This document shows positions 9,443-18,937 of a DNA stretch of 64,000 nt, in pieces. The notes beneath the pieces are model-generated. The model had not been told where the DNA came from, ran no database searches, and saw nothing but the letters and a program-made list of their open reading frames with translations. Every line of letters starts with the position of its first letter. The stretch's first letter is position 1. Made by a program: the position numbers and the translations under genes. Where the stretch lies: contig NZ_AP024851.1 in NCBI RefSeq assembly GCF_024346675.1, positions 1,488,001-1,552,000 of the forward strand. The letters are read 5' to 3'. This stretch comes from Photobacterium sanguinicancri (lineage in GTDB: Bacteria > Pseudomonadota > Gammaproteobacteria > Enterobacterales > Vibrionaceae).

Positions 9443-11020
9443 ATGCAAACACAGGCAATGGATATACAGCAAGAACAAGGCAATTTCGCTTTCTTAAAAG
9501 AAGGGCTAGGCGAGCTTTATACCCAAGCTTGCTTAGCTGAGCGTTACTTTGCGAACGATCCTCAATCTAGCCTCGTAAAGATGCGATTATTCGTAGAAAT
9601 TGCCTGCCATGACTTAGGTCGACACTTTTCATTACGCCCTCCTGTTCACGGTGAATTATCCAACAAAATTAAAATGCTCGATGCCTCTGGATGTATTGAG
9701 GGCTGGGTTATCGATGCGATGAATTCACTTCGTTTAGAGGGAAACCGCTCTGTTCATCTAACAGAAATTAATGGTAATCATGTTGCTAAGCTGGAGGTGT
9801 CCACACTGCGTATGCGCCAACACATGCGCAATCTTCATGATATTGCTCGCTATGTTGCTGAGAAAGTTTTGAATACCTGTTGCAAGCAGATCCCTGATTG
9901 GCATCAACCTTTGCAGTGTGACATCAGCGAACATGTCGCTGCAGCCTTAAATGGTCATCGTGATTCCAGCTTTTACCTTGCTAATCGCTTCTACCATGAA
10001 CTTGAAACCATGCGTTCTATTAAAGGCACTGACCGTTGGTGGACTAAAAATGCATTTGCCGACAAACAAGCAGACCTCGCTTATTGGCTAGAAAAAGCGC
10101 ACGTGCAAGGACACAGTGAAACTTGGTTATTGTTTGCGAAAAGTTACGCGAAAAAACTATTACAAAACGTCGATCAACGTGATGCAAAAACCTGCTTTAA
10201 GCTTGCCATCAAGCAAGATGAAACGGGAGAAGCCGCCTACGAATACGGTCGCTATTTAGCAAATCACGGTGAAACGAAACTAGGGCTGATTTTCATCAAG
10301 CAAGCTGCAGAAAAAGGCTGTAGTGAAGCGCTATCTTCGATGTTATCTAAAACGGTTGCTACAGATGAATATGCTAATTGGTTACATCAGGCTCTTAAAT
10401 TCAATGTATTAGAAGCCTATACCTGCGAAGCCTTTCGTATGCTCGATGTTTATGAAAATCAGCCCTCAGAAATAGCTGCAAAGCGCATCAAATCAGCACT
10501 GGTGAATGCCCAAGCACGGCGTTCACCTGGCTATCAATTCGTGAAAGCCTATGCCGAACAGCATGTTTTCAACGTAATCACACCTGAATGCGCAGCAAAA
10601 ATCATGGTTGATCACTATAAAGATCTCCCTGAGTACCTCTGGTATGAAAGTAAGTTGTTTACACAAATCTGCCAAAACAGTGCGTACTTCAGCTTGGTAT
10701 CAGAGCTATATCAACGCGCTATTTACCAGGCGGACGATGAACACCAAGCGTCAGAAATTAAATTCCGTATGGCCCAATTAGCATTGGCTGAATTCACAAC
10801 CAAGAAATCAGTTAAAACCCCTGCCGATATTCCAACGATGTTAAAAGAAGCCGCTGATGCTGGGCACTCAGAAGCAAGGGAGTTTATAAACAGTACGGAA
10901 GGAAAAGCCGTGATGAAACGCTGTGGCTTTCGTTCATCAGGTAATCATCAAAAAAGCGCCACCAGCAAAGATAAGCAAAAGCGTAAACGTAAACTGGCTA
11001 AAAAAGCGAAACGTAAATAA
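9443..11020 (+). CDS. DUF4145-like / Sel1-like repeat protein
   Basis: 525 residues from the ATG at 9443 (AGGGG in front); an ATG at 9416 would add nine residues. The N-terminal 140 residues resemble DUF4145, seen in restriction and defence-related proteins (LYTQACLAERYFANDPQSSL followed by an RLFVEIACHDLGRHF helix and a LRLEGNRSVH motif). The middle carries Sel1/TPR-like helical pairs, for example AAYEYGRYLANHG then GLIFIKQAAEKGCSEAL. The C-terminus is a lysine/arginine-rich tail suggesting nucleic-acid or ribosome contact. No signal peptide, so cytoplasmic. It is ten bases upstream of the PcfJ-like gene, probably one operon. Function unknown. Confidence 0.8.
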   Translation: MQTQAMDIQQEQGNFAFLKEGLGELYTQACLAERYFANDPQSSLVKMRLFVEIACHDLGRHFSLRPPVHGELSNKIKMLDASGCIEGWVIDAMNSLRLEGNRSVHLTEINGNHVAKLEVSTLRMRQHMRNLHDIARYVAEKVLNTCCKQIPDWHQPLQCDISEHVAAALNGHRDSSFYLANRFYHELETMRSIKGTDRWWTKNAFADKQADLAYWLEKAHVQGHSETWLLFAKSYAKKLLQNVDQRDAKTCFKLAIKQDETGEAAYEYGRYLANHGETKLGLIFIKQAAEKGCSEALSSMLSKTVATDEYANWLHQALKFNVLEAYTCEAFRMLDVYENQPSEIAAKRIKSALVNAQARRSPGYQFVKAYAEQHVFNVITPECAAKIMVDHYKDLPEYLWYESKLFTQICQNSAYFSLVSELYQRAIYQADDEHQASEIKFRMAQLALAEFTTKKSVKTPADIPTMLKEAADAGHSEAREFINSTEGKAVMKRCGFRSSGNHQKSATSKDKQKRKRKLAKKAKRK

Positions 11021-11029
11021 GGGCTCAAC

Positions 11030-12169
11030 ATGACAGCATTAACTATATCAACCACCGAACTTGGCTATGATTTTGATATTGAATTAAGCAGTTGGCACCA
11101 CAAACTCCGTGGCTATCGCGTGTTCCCAAATAAAAAAACACCTTTAGACGGCGGCTTAGGGATCGGCCTTAATTTTGTGGCGCAATTCGACCTCGATGGC
11201 GAATGGCTTTCACAAATACCTGAGCGTTATTTAGCAATAACGGAGCCCTTTCCTGAATACCAGTATCAATTACTATGGTTAGCCGCCAATTCAGTGGCTG
11301 CAGCACAAATATTAGCAAGTCGCCCGATCATTCTAGTCTTAGTGTGTCATCGCTTTCGGGTGGATAATGAAAGCGCACTAAAACTCTGTCAATTAGGGCA
11401 ACGCTGTATTCTACAAGCATTAGGGTTTGATGGGCGAAAAGCCGCGCTTAAGTTTTTAGACCGCCTGAATTTACGCTTTAATCAAGGGAGCGAACTAGAG
11501 CACATCATCCGTTTACTTAACGTCAAAGAACAGCGCTACCTTAAATTTAAGCACTACTCATCAATTGAGTACAACAATCTGGTGCTCGACCAAATCCACC
11601 CTTTCCTTACTGGAAGTCGCTTGGGGCTCTCTGTCGCCAAAGAGCAGCGGGGCTATCGCACTTGTGGCTTAGCAACCTTTCAGGATGTATTAATGCTCGG
11701 GCGCGATCTTGGTATTCATGATCCTATTGCTCATATTGTTCGACAGCCATCATTAGCCGCATTAGAGCAATTACATGATCGCTGGACAGAGCAACGTAAC
11801 CAGCGAATTTATGGCGAGAGAGTAAAACCCATAGATCATGATGTCCCCTATTCTCTTCCACTCAAAGGATCTAGAAGCATCATCCCAATCAAAGACTACC
11901 AAGCCTTAGTCGAAGAGGGAAGAAAGCAGCGCCACTGTATTTCGGTCTATCACAGCCGTATTACCTCAGAACGGTACTGTGCATTTAGCATGCAACATCC
12001 TGAACGCCTAACCATTGGCATACGCCGCCTGCCTCGTGGACGCTTCCCCTTTGAAATTGACCAAATCTCAGGTGTTAAAAATGCCCTTCCATCGGAAGAA
12101 AGTCGCCAGCTTGTTCACGCTTGGTTTAGCCAATGCCGTCAAACTTGGTATGCAGAAAAAGCCGGCTAG
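11030..12169 (+). CDS. PcfJ-like protein
   Basis: 379 residues, no signal peptide or membrane segment. The last 110 residues match the PcfJ-like pattern: an (E)GRKQRHCISVYHSR block, then a strand pair around LTIGIRR, and an FEIDQISGVKNALPS motif. PcfJ is a plasmid-borne protein of unknown activity in enterococci and relatives occur in many bacterial chromosomes. The remaining N-terminal part is not recognised. It follows the DUF4145-like gene closely, and its stop codon overlaps by four bases (CTAG) the stop of the convergent lipoprotein gene. Biological role unknown. Confidence 0.65.
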   Translation: MTALTISTTELGYDFDIELSSWHHKLRGYRVFPNKKTPLDGGLGIGLNFVAQFDLDGEWLSQIPERYLAITEPFPEYQYQLLWLAANSVAAAQILASRPIILVLVCHRFRVDNESALKLCQLGQRCILQALGFDGRKAALKFLDRLNLRFNQGSELEHIIRLLNVKEQRYLKFKHYSSIEYNNLVLDQIHPFLTGSRLGLSVAKEQRGYRTCGLATFQDVLMLGRDLGIHDPIAHIVRQPSLAALEQLHDRWTEQRNQRIYGERVKPIDHDVPYSLPLKGSRSIIPIKDYQALVEEGRKQRHCISVYHSRITSERYCAFSMQHPERLTIGIRRLPRGRFPFEIDQISGVKNALPSEESRQLVHAWFSQCRQTWYAEKAG

Positions 12170-13467
12170 AATTGTAAATATCCAGCTTCAGCTATTTCTT
12201 GTTTTTGCCAAAAATCAAACAATTGGTTATGCATATTCGGGCTAGATAAAATTGTGACGTGATCGTCGTCAAAGCCAATGACCCTCTCAGCTTGTAACTG
12301 AGCAGACGGTCTCAGTTGGCTCGAAAGACTAATAACGCCATCGCTACTTTCAGCATTAAGCGCACCTTTTAAACGATAACCAAAGATCAGAAAATGCGGT
12401 GGTGATATTTCGCTAGCGCTCACATCAAACAAGGTCGAAATTACGGTGCTATTAGGGGATAAGCCTCTCCATGCAGGCATAACTACAGGCGCATATTTAA
12501 CGCCCATTTCTGCAGATTTCACCCCAGAAAACGGCGATGAAATAGAAGTAAATGAACGGATGAAATCACACTCTTTAACGGCTGAGCACTGGTTGAGATA
12601 GCCTTTTGCTATTAATCCGCCCATGCTGTGGGCAACCAAGTGAAGGGAATCAATTGAGTGCCTTTGGGTGATCTCTTTCATTATTTCTGATAACGCTTTG
12701 GTCAAAAAAGGCAAGGATAATGAAGACGGGTAATTATAAAGCCAAACTTGATAACGCTTAGTATCAATCTGATCGATAATCGGCGTGAAATCCCCACCAG
12801 TCCCATTCATGCCATGGACAAACAGTACCGGAATCTTATCTGGGTCATAGGCTTGCAAAAAAAATAGCCCTGCATATTTACTGTCGATAAATTCTGCGGG
12901 CTTCCACATCCCAATATTTGCAGTATTGCGGCTAAACGTCTCTGATCTAAGTGATGTGATCTGCCCTATCGCGGCCTTTTTAACTTCAATGTTTAACTTG
13001 AAAATGAAGTTTACCCCAATAAATGGCGCTTCGAACTGATCATCGTTTTGCGCTAAAACTATCTCAATACTTGGAGCAGGGGGAGTTACGCTTAATGAGT
13101 TCGAGTTTGCCCTCGCTTTATCATGCCAGTTTCGAAGATCAATAAGCTGGCTCGGCTCATTACTCTGCATGATGAAATCACTGTCTAAGTCTTCAAAAAC
13201 CAGTAAGTAATGAGTTTGGTCAAAAGCACTAAGTTGAAGCGTATTACTTCGTGAAGTGCTATCAACAGACAGGACATCAAGAGGATCGAGCGATCGCAGT
13301 TGAACAATAACTACAGGCGATTGGTATGACATGTTCGAAATAGAAATTGAATACTCAGGAAAGCTTTTATCAATGGTTTTTACATTCTGATGCAAGCTAT
13401 GAAACGACGAACAACCAAGCAAGGCTAGCATTACAAAACTGAATAGCCCGCATAATCGCAATCGCAT
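12166..13467 (-). CDS. Lipoprotein alpha/beta-hydrolase (lipase/esterase-like)
   Basis: 433 residues starting at the ATG at 13467 behind AAGGAAAGGTG. The N-terminus is a lipoprotein signal with lipobox LLGC (Cys19). After a beta-rich region of about 190 residues comes an alpha/beta-hydrolase domain: IPVLFVHGMNGTGGDF gives the oxyanion-hole HG motif, and LHLVAHSMGGLIAKGY holds the nucleophile serine. A C-terminal GFDDDHVTILSSP contributes the likely catalytic histidine. It is probably a membrane-anchored esterase or lipase of the PGAP1/LipB-like type; the substrate is unknown. Confidence 0.83.
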   Translation of the reverse strand: MRLRLCGLFSFVMLALLGCSSFHSLHQNVKTIDKSFPEYSISISNMSYQSPVVIVQLRSLDPLDVLSVDSTSRSNTLQLSAFDQTHYLLVFEDLDSDFIMQSNEPSQLIDLRNWHDKARANSNSLSVTPPAPSIEIVLAQNDDQFEAPFIGVNFIFKLNIEVKKAAIGQITSLRSETFSRNTANIGMWKPAEFIDSKYAGLFFLQAYDPDKIPVLFVHGMNGTGGDFTPIIDQIDTKRYQVWLYNYPSSLSLPFLTKALSEIMKEITQRHSIDSLHLVAHSMGGLIAKGYLNQCSAVKECDFIRSFTSISSPFSGVKSAEMGVKYAPVVMPAWRGLSPNSTVISTLFDVSASEISPPHFLIFGYRLKGALNAESSDGVISLSSQLRPSAQLQAERVIGFDDDHVTILSSPNMHNQLFDFWQKQEIAEAGYLQF

Positions 13468-13523
13468 CACCTTTCCTTATTTGGATTAATACATTATCTG
13501 CATCACAGACTATTTAACGGCCT

Positions 13524-13559
13524 AACCCCTATCAACTGCCGAGCAAATGATAGGGGGTT
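13524..13559 (-). terminator. Hairpin downstream of the choloylglycine-hydrolase-like gene
   Basis: AACCCCTATCA (13524-13534) pairs with TGATAGGGGGTT (13548-13559) with one bulged G. It sits 25 bases past the stop of the minus-strand hydrolase gene and upstream of the lipoprotein gene. The U-run is poor, so it may be a weak terminator. Confidence 0.45.
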
Positions 13560-13583
13560 CTTAATCGATAATGGTAGCCTCTG

Positions 13584-14654
13584 TTATTTACACTTACCAA
13601 ATGTCACTGTATTCAATCCTTCAGAGGCTTGCTTTACTGTGTCTGCACACATGGTTTCTGTAAAAGCGAGTGTATCGTTAAAGTTGTAACCAATTTGCTC
13701 ACGAGTATCGTAATTGGTGAACAAGAAATCACCGTTGTCATGGTTATAAACAAATTGGGTCCACGTCGCGTAAGTTTCGCCGTTCACTGGGTCAATCAGA
13801 TCCTGTGGTACAAGGTTACCCGCATTGAAGGTACTCAATAATTTACCGCGAATTTGCGCCCAACTTTTGTCTTCCTCGAGTGCTATGTGGCTCGTGTTAA
13901 ACAAACCACGTAAGTTACGATCAAGCGATGAAATCGATGATGGAATATCTTTCGCTGCTAAGTCGGTTAAATCCACCTTTTCAACATACGCTCGGTGCTC
14001 TTGTTGCAACGGAGCATTGGCCATGACACGAAGATCTGATTTTACATCACCACGATGCATCACCATCTTACCACCTTTGTTCAATTGGAAGAGCGCAATG
14101 TTACCCGCTTTATCTTGAACTGAAATATGCAAACCGTGTTGCGTACCATGCAAACCATCAGCCCATGCAATCTGGAACGCATTAGCATTAAAGGCAGCAG
14201 CCACTTCATCAACGGTTGCGTAATTTTCAACTAGATAATCAATCACATTAAGAAAGCTAACAGCTGGAGCACCAGAGTCTTGATAGTCTTTAATAAATTG
14301 CTGTGAATCGTACATATAAAGCAATGATGCCGCTAAGCCTTTAGCATTAATCGCATCAGATGTAACACCATGGAAAACATCATATTCACGCTGGGCAACG
14401 CTGTGATATTTCGTTTCCCACGCCATGGTCTTCGCATAACTCGGGGTTTCCGCACTCACGCGCTCAATACCAACAGGGTTTACTTGAGTAACATTGCCAA
14501 GTTGATCACCCCAATCGAGTGAACGCACTGTCGAGACACCGTGCGGTGTATCAAGCGTGATACGTGAACAGGCATGCGCCGTTGACGTTACAGCTGCAAA
14601 GGCCGTCGCAGCAATAAAAATAGTGGCGAATTTATTCAGTTTGAAGTTTTTCAT
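13584..14654 (-). CDS. Choloylglycine hydrolase family (linear amide C-N hydrolase), exported
   Basis: 356 residues of the bile-salt hydrolase/penicillin V acylase Ntn family. A Sec signal peptide ends in STAHA so that cleavage leaves Cys29 as the new N-terminal residue, which is the catalytic nucleophile of this family (CSRITLDTPHG). Other conserved points are the RSLDWGD arginine/aspartate region near residue 45 and NAKGLAASLLYM near residue 105. The enzyme should act in the periplasm or outside the cell on amide bonds such as acyl-homoserine lactones, penicillin V or conjugated bile acids; which one cannot be told here. It is divergent from a LysR regulator. Confidence 0.92.
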   Translation of the reverse strand: MKNFKLNKFATIFIAATAFAAVTSTAHACSRITLDTPHGVSTVRSLDWGDQLGNVTQVNPVGIERVSAETPSYAKTMAWETKYHSVAQREYDVFHGVTSDAINAKGLAASLLYMYDSQQFIKDYQDSGAPAVSFLNVIDYLVENYATVDEVAAAFNANAFQIAWADGLHGTQHGLHISVQDKAGNIALFQLNKGGKMVMHRGDVKSDLRVMANAPLQQEHRAYVEKVDLTDLAAKDIPSSISSLDRNLRGLFNTSHIALEEDKSWAQIRGKLLSTFNAGNLVPQDLIDPVNGETYATWTQFVYNHDNGDFLFTNYDTREQIGYNFNDTLAFTETMCADTVKQASEGLNTVTFGKCK

Positions 14655-14797
14655 AACTTAACCCTCGACAGTAATAACCTTATTCATTAAGGGCGTTCAT
14701 GCCCTTTCGATGTAGCTATTATCGCTAAGTTATTCTAATCTAAAAGCCGCTAAGCATAGGGGATCCCCCTTCAATACTATCAAGTATGAGGATTAAT

Positions 14798-15673
14798 ATG
14801 GCTGTCTCGTTAGACCAACTCCAAGCTTTTGTTGCCACTGTTGAACAAAAAAGCATGGCACAAGCAGCGCGCCATATCGGTAAGCACGTTTCGACGCTTC
14901 GAGAGCAAATTAATAATCTAGAAATTGATACTGGGTTGACCCTATTTATTCGTCATCCAAAATCACTTGAAGTCACACATGAAGGTAAGCAACTCTATAA
15001 CTTTGCTCTCTCGATGTTAAAAGAGTCGGCTCATTTTGATGCTAAGGTCGATAGCTTATTACAAGGGATCCCCGATAAACTCACTATCGCGATAGATGCG
15101 AGCTTAATAGAACCCGCGCTTGATTTACTCATTGCCGAGATTCTAAAACAATATCCCTACCTCACGCTAAAAGTGCTGAATGGTGATACCTTACAAGTTC
15201 GCGGGTGGGTGCTATCAGGCCAAGCTGATATTGGCCTCATGTTCAGTACCATCAATATGCCGACAGAAATGATCGTCAGCAAAGGGTATAACTTTGAAGT
15301 GATTCGCGTCGTTCCTCCACAATGGGCATTGCCACCGCATGCTTCTCATCGTGATTTTCTCGACCAATTACAACTTACCTTTACCTTTTTACACGATATA
15401 GGCATGCGTAATGCTGATGTGCTCAGTCACCGCTATATGTTTTGCAACAATGCCACCCAACTGCTCAACTTAATCAAAGCAGGTGTAGGTTGGGGGCATT
15501 TGCCTAAATTTGTTTGTGAAGAAGCCTTATTAACCGGTGATGTTATTCAGAACCAAGAAAAAGACGATATATACCCGAACTGGCATGCAGATCTCACTTG
15601 GCTAAAAGAAAAAGCGATGAATCCTGCCATGCAGATGTTTATCGACGGTGTACGTGCGTTTCCAGTCCATTAG
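14798..15673 (+). CDS. LysR-family transcriptional regulator
   Basis: 291 residues from the ATG at 14798, which has GAGG six bases upstream; an ATG at 14786 is less well placed. The N-terminal helix-turn-helix is clear (LDQLQAFVATVEQKSMAQAA then REQINNLEIDTGLTLFIR). The remainder is the usual periplasmic-binding-fold effector domain. It lies divergent from the choloylglycine-hydrolase-like gene with a 143-base gap, the classical arrangement for a LysR protein controlling its neighbour. Confidence 0.92.
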   Translation: MAVSLDQLQAFVATVEQKSMAQAARHIGKHVSTLREQINNLEIDTGLTLFIRHPKSLEVTHEGKQLYNFALSMLKESAHFDAKVDSLLQGIPDKLTIAIDASLIEPALDLLIAEILKQYPYLTLKVLNGDTLQVRGWVLSGQADIGLMFSTINMPTEMIVSKGYNFEVIRVVPPQWALPPHASHRDFLDQLQLTFTFLHDIGMRNADVLSHRYMFCNNATQLLNLIKAGVGWGHLPKFVCEEALLTGDVIQNQEKDDIYPNWHADLTWLKEKAMNPAMQMFIDGVRAFPVH

Positions 15674-15697
15674 GAAGCGAGCCAGCCATGTTCGATT

Positions 15698-16552
15698 CTA
15701 TTCGTTTTGAGTTGCATTCTCCCATGCCAAAATGGCCGCTTTTCTATCCGGTCGCCAACGGTAGTTCCCAAGTTCACCATTACTTTTGATCACCCGGTGG
15801 CACGGGATCAAATAGCCAATCGTGTTATTGGCCAATGCCGTTCCAACCGCCCTTGACGCCTTAGGCGAACCCATGAGTTGCGCAACTTGAGAGTAGGACA
15901 ATTGTTGCCCAGAATGAGTATTGATCATCGCCTCCCATACTTTCACTTGGAAGTTCGTGCCTTTCAGCACTAGATGAATTTTACCTCTTGCCAACTTTTT
16001 ATCCGGTTCAACAGAAAATATGGTATCGCTATATTCCTGTGCTTGTTCACTATTAACCTCGAATGTCCCGTTTGGCCATTGCTGGTATAACTCATCAATA
16101 ACGGTTTTTGCATGATGATCGGTAAATTGAAGAAAGCAAATCCCACGATCTGTCCACGCAATCACAGCCTCATCAAAGGGTGTTACGGCGACGCCATACT
16201 GAATACTGACCCCTTCCCCGCCTTTTTTGATTTCACCGGGCGTCATGGCTTCACACGTCACCATCAAATCGTGTAATCGACTGGTACCCGATAAGCCTAC
16301 TGATTGGCTTGCTTCCATTAAGTTTCGGGTTTGTTTTAATGCATCTAATGCCGCTTGTTTGGTCACAACCTGCAAAAAACGCTTAGGCGAGATCCCTGCC
16401 CATTCCGAAAATACCCGTTGTAAATGATGCTCGCTCATATAAACAGATTGTGCAATTTCAGCCAGGGTTGGCTGACGTTCAAAATTGCGATGAATAAAGT
16501 TTATCGCTTGCTCAACGACATGGTAATGACGATGGATCTCTGAATTACTCAC
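15698..16552 (-). CDS. AraC-type DNA-binding / O6-methylguanine-DNA methyltransferase fusion (Ada-like, no N-terminal Zn domain)
   Basis: 284 residues. Residues about 15-105 form an AraC helix-turn-helix pair (LAEIAQSVYMSEHHLQRVF). The second half is an alkyltransferase domain: a small N-terminal ribonuclease-like part, then FQVKVWEAMINTH and the active-site IPCHRV with Cys251, which accepts the methyl group irreversibly. The phosphotriester-repair Cys4 zinc domain of E. coli Ada is absent. It would repair alkylated guanine and possibly regulate. Its start is one base past the stop of the EamA transporter gene, so both are likely co-transcribed. Confidence 0.92.
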   Translation of the reverse strand: MSNSEIHRHYHVVEQAINFIHRNFERQPTLAEIAQSVYMSEHHLQRVFSEWAGISPKRFLQVVTKQAALDALKQTRNLMEASQSVGLSGTSRLHDLMVTCEAMTPGEIKKGGEGVSIQYGVAVTPFDEAVIAWTDRGICFLQFTDHHAKTVIDELYQQWPNGTFEVNSEQAQEYSDTIFSVEPDKKLARGKIHLVLKGTNFQVKVWEAMINTHSGQQLSYSQVAQLMGSPKASRAVGTALANNTIGYLIPCHRVIKSNGELGNYRWRPDRKAAILAWENATQNE

Positions 16553-16553
16553 C

Positions 16554-17432
16554 TTATACCACCTTTTGCTGGAAAAATTGACGTGGTGAAAATCCCGTCA
16601 CTAACATAGTGCCAGTTATGACAAAAATCGAACCGATAACAGTATTAAAACCAATCGCTTCATCTAAGAAAAGATGGCCCCATAAGATACCAAAAACAGG
16701 GATAAGAAATGTTACCGACAACGCAGACGATGGCCCTAAATCACTGACTAAACGGAAATACAATAAATACGCTAACCCCGTACAAACCACGCCCAATAGA
16801 ATAACTGCCGTCGCGATCTCTGACGTTGGCGCTTCTCGGGCTGGCAGGAAGAAAACAAGCGGTAATACCAGTACCACCGAAGCCCACATACTGCCATGCG
16901 CATTATTAAAGGCTTCGACACTTGGCGCATGTTTCGCATAATTAGTGGCAATACCATAACTGACCGCTGCACCGATGGCTGCCATCATAGGAAAAATGGC
17001 ATCTTCACCTATGCTCATGGCTTCCCAGCCCACCAAGACACTGACACCAACGACACCAAGCCCTAGCCCCAATAACACAGGTTTAGTAAGTGCTGTACGC
17101 GTCCAAATCGCGCCTATGATGGCGCCCCAAATCGGTGCTGTGGAATTAAATATCGACAAAGTCGACGCATCTAAAGACTGTGCAGCATAAGCAAACAACA
17201 AAAAAGGCAACGTCGTATTAAACAGCCCCAAGGTAAAATAATGTTTAGCGTTCCCCGCCATGTTGAGCTGTTTTTTTAAATACAAAGCAATAACCAATAA
17301 TGTCACCGCGGCTAATCCGACTCGCGCCTCAATCAGCACGGCAGGGCCTAAAGGGTTTGCGGCAATGCGCATAAAGAGAAAAGACCCACCCCATATTGCC
17401 GCTAGCGTGATTAATCGAAAAAAGCTGTTCAT
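16554..17432 (-). CDS. EamA/DMT-family transporter
   Basis: 292 residues from the ATG at 17432 (AAGGGAAA in front); a longer frame from 17483 adds 17 polar residues and is unlikely. Ten hydrophobic segments in two EamA repeats. The ITLAAIWGGSFLFMRIA start and the SALSVTFLIPVFGILWGHLFLDE motif near residue 235 are typical of drug/metabolite exporters. Inner membrane; substrate unknown. It is the first gene of a likely two-gene operon with the AraC/alkyltransferase fusion. Confidence 0.93.
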   Translation of the reverse strand: MNSFFRLITLAAIWGGSFLFMRIAANPLGPAVLIEARVGLAAVTLLVIALYLKKQLNMAGNAKHYFTLGLFNTTLPFLLFAYAAQSLDASTLSIFNSTAPIWGAIIGAIWTRTALTKPVLLGLGLGVVGVSVLVGWEAMSIGEDAIFPMMAAIGAAVSYGIATNYAKHAPSVEAFNNAHGSMWASVVLVLPLVFFLPAREAPTSEIATAVILLGVVCTGLAYLLYFRLVSDLGPSSALSVTFLIPVFGILWGHLFLDEAIGFNTVIGSIFVITGTMLVTGFSPRQFFQQKVV

Positions 17433-17638
17433 GTTTATTTCCCTTGGTAGCGTTATAGCTAACTGTGAATGAAGCCCTTTCATTCCTCAACCCGATTCTT
17501 GCGCAATTGCCTGTGATAAGTTCACCTTGCACAACACCAAATGCGAATAATTATTTTTCACTTTTAGTGTTGCATCAGTAGTACCTAGCATGATGAATCA
17601 AGTAGTATCTAATCATCATTGTTAATATCGTCAGTAAA

Positions 17639-18925
17639 ATGGATAAGATAGCCACACAAGATTCACCACAAGAAGATACGCTAACTCGACTCAAGCGAGC
17701 ATTTATTGCTGGAATTTGGGCAACGCTCGCCAGCATATCAATAGGTTTTTTCTTTAAAATTTGGCTTGCTCAATGGGTCGCTAAAGAAGATCTCGCACTA
17801 TTCCATAGTGTGGTAGATATTATTTCCTTGTCACTGATCCTAATGACAGGCTTTCGATCATCTATGGTGGTCAGTTATAGCCAAACCCAAAATGATCGCG
17901 ACATTATTAATATCTTCCGCTTTAGTTTAATCACTATGGTTCTCATCACTTGGGGGCTAGTGATCCCTTATATTAAACATGAGCTTAATATCAACGTTAG
18001 CTATTTTCAGTTGGTTGGGATCATCTTTAGTATGGGGCTAAAGGTCTACTTCACCAACCTTGTAGCCATGTATCGGCTTTACAGCATTTCCAACAAAGTC
18101 ACCTGGTTAGACCCATTAGCAAATGCCGTACTGTTCTTATTCTGTTTCTACGGTGTCGGGTTAAATCCGCTTTCTTCGCTCTTTTATAGCATGACTCTAT
18201 CTTCACTCGCCGTTGCTGGATTTATGTATATTCGCCGAAGAAAAGAGATAGCAACCAAACCGCTTTCTACCGTTCAGCTAGATCCAACACTGATCAATTA
18301 TGTCAAAAAAAGCTTTACGGCCTCGCTCGAAGCAGGCGCCAGTATCTTAATGATATATATCACGGTACTACTGACCATCAGCCATTTTAGTATTGATGAA
18401 CTCGGTGATTTTCAGGTGGTGGTTCGCCCTATTTTCACCTACATGACCATGTTGTTTGTCTTCCCTATCTACCGTTTTGTGCTGCCAGAACTGGCCGTTT
18501 GTGTCCGTAACAAGCAGCATGAACAAATTACATTAATTCGTAAATGGGTATTCAAACTGGCCTTTATTGTCTCAGCCATATTTTTTGGCATCATGCTGAT
18601 GTGGGCAAAACCAATTGTCCTTTGGGTGTTCCCCGCAGAATATATTGGCGCAGTACCTGTCTTATTTCATTTTTCAATTTTCTTTATTTTCATGATGCTT
18701 AACGCATACCAACTCGCCTACATTAAAGCACATGGTCACTTTACACAGAGTCTACTTATTCGCCTAAGTGGTATTGTTAGTTTGGTTATTGGTTATTATG
18801 GTTTATCACTCTTTACCAATAATATCGTCGCTATTATTGCAGCGCTAGGATTGGGTTATATGATGATGTTTATCTTATCAACCATCGCTGAACGCAAAAT
18901 ATTGCGACAACAAGCACAGCTGTAG
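17639..18925 (+). CDS. Polysaccharide flippase-like membrane protein (MOP superfamily)
   Basis: 428 residues with about twelve hydrophobic segments. The order and length fit the polysaccharide/O-antigen flippase branch of the MOP superfamily (RAFIAGIWATLASISIGFFF at the N-terminus, a charged loop near RRRKEI in the middle). It may move a lipid-linked saccharide across the inner membrane, but no sugar-biosynthesis genes sit nearby, so the substrate is open. It is followed after 12 bases by a lipoate-ligase-like gene. Confidence 0.72.
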   Translation: MDKIATQDSPQEDTLTRLKRAFIAGIWATLASISIGFFFKIWLAQWVAKEDLALFHSVVDIISLSLILMTGFRSSMVVSYSQTQNDRDIINIFRFSLITMVLITWGLVIPYIKHELNINVSYFQLVGIIFSMGLKVYFTNLVAMYRLYSISNKVTWLDPLANAVLFLFCFYGVGLNPLSSLFYSMTLSSLAVAGFMYIRRRKEIATKPLSTVQLDPTLINYVKKSFTASLEAGASILMIYITVLLTISHFSIDELGDFQVVVRPIFTYMTMLFVFPIYRFVLPELAVCVRNKQHEQITLIRKWVFKLAFIVSAIFFGIMLMWAKPIVLWVFPAEYIGAVPVLFHFSIFFIFMMLNAYQLAYIKAHGHFTQSLLIRLSGIVSLVIGYYGLSLFTNNIVAIIAALGLGYMMMFILSTIAERKILRQQAQL

Positions 18926-18937
18926 AGGAAAAACGCA

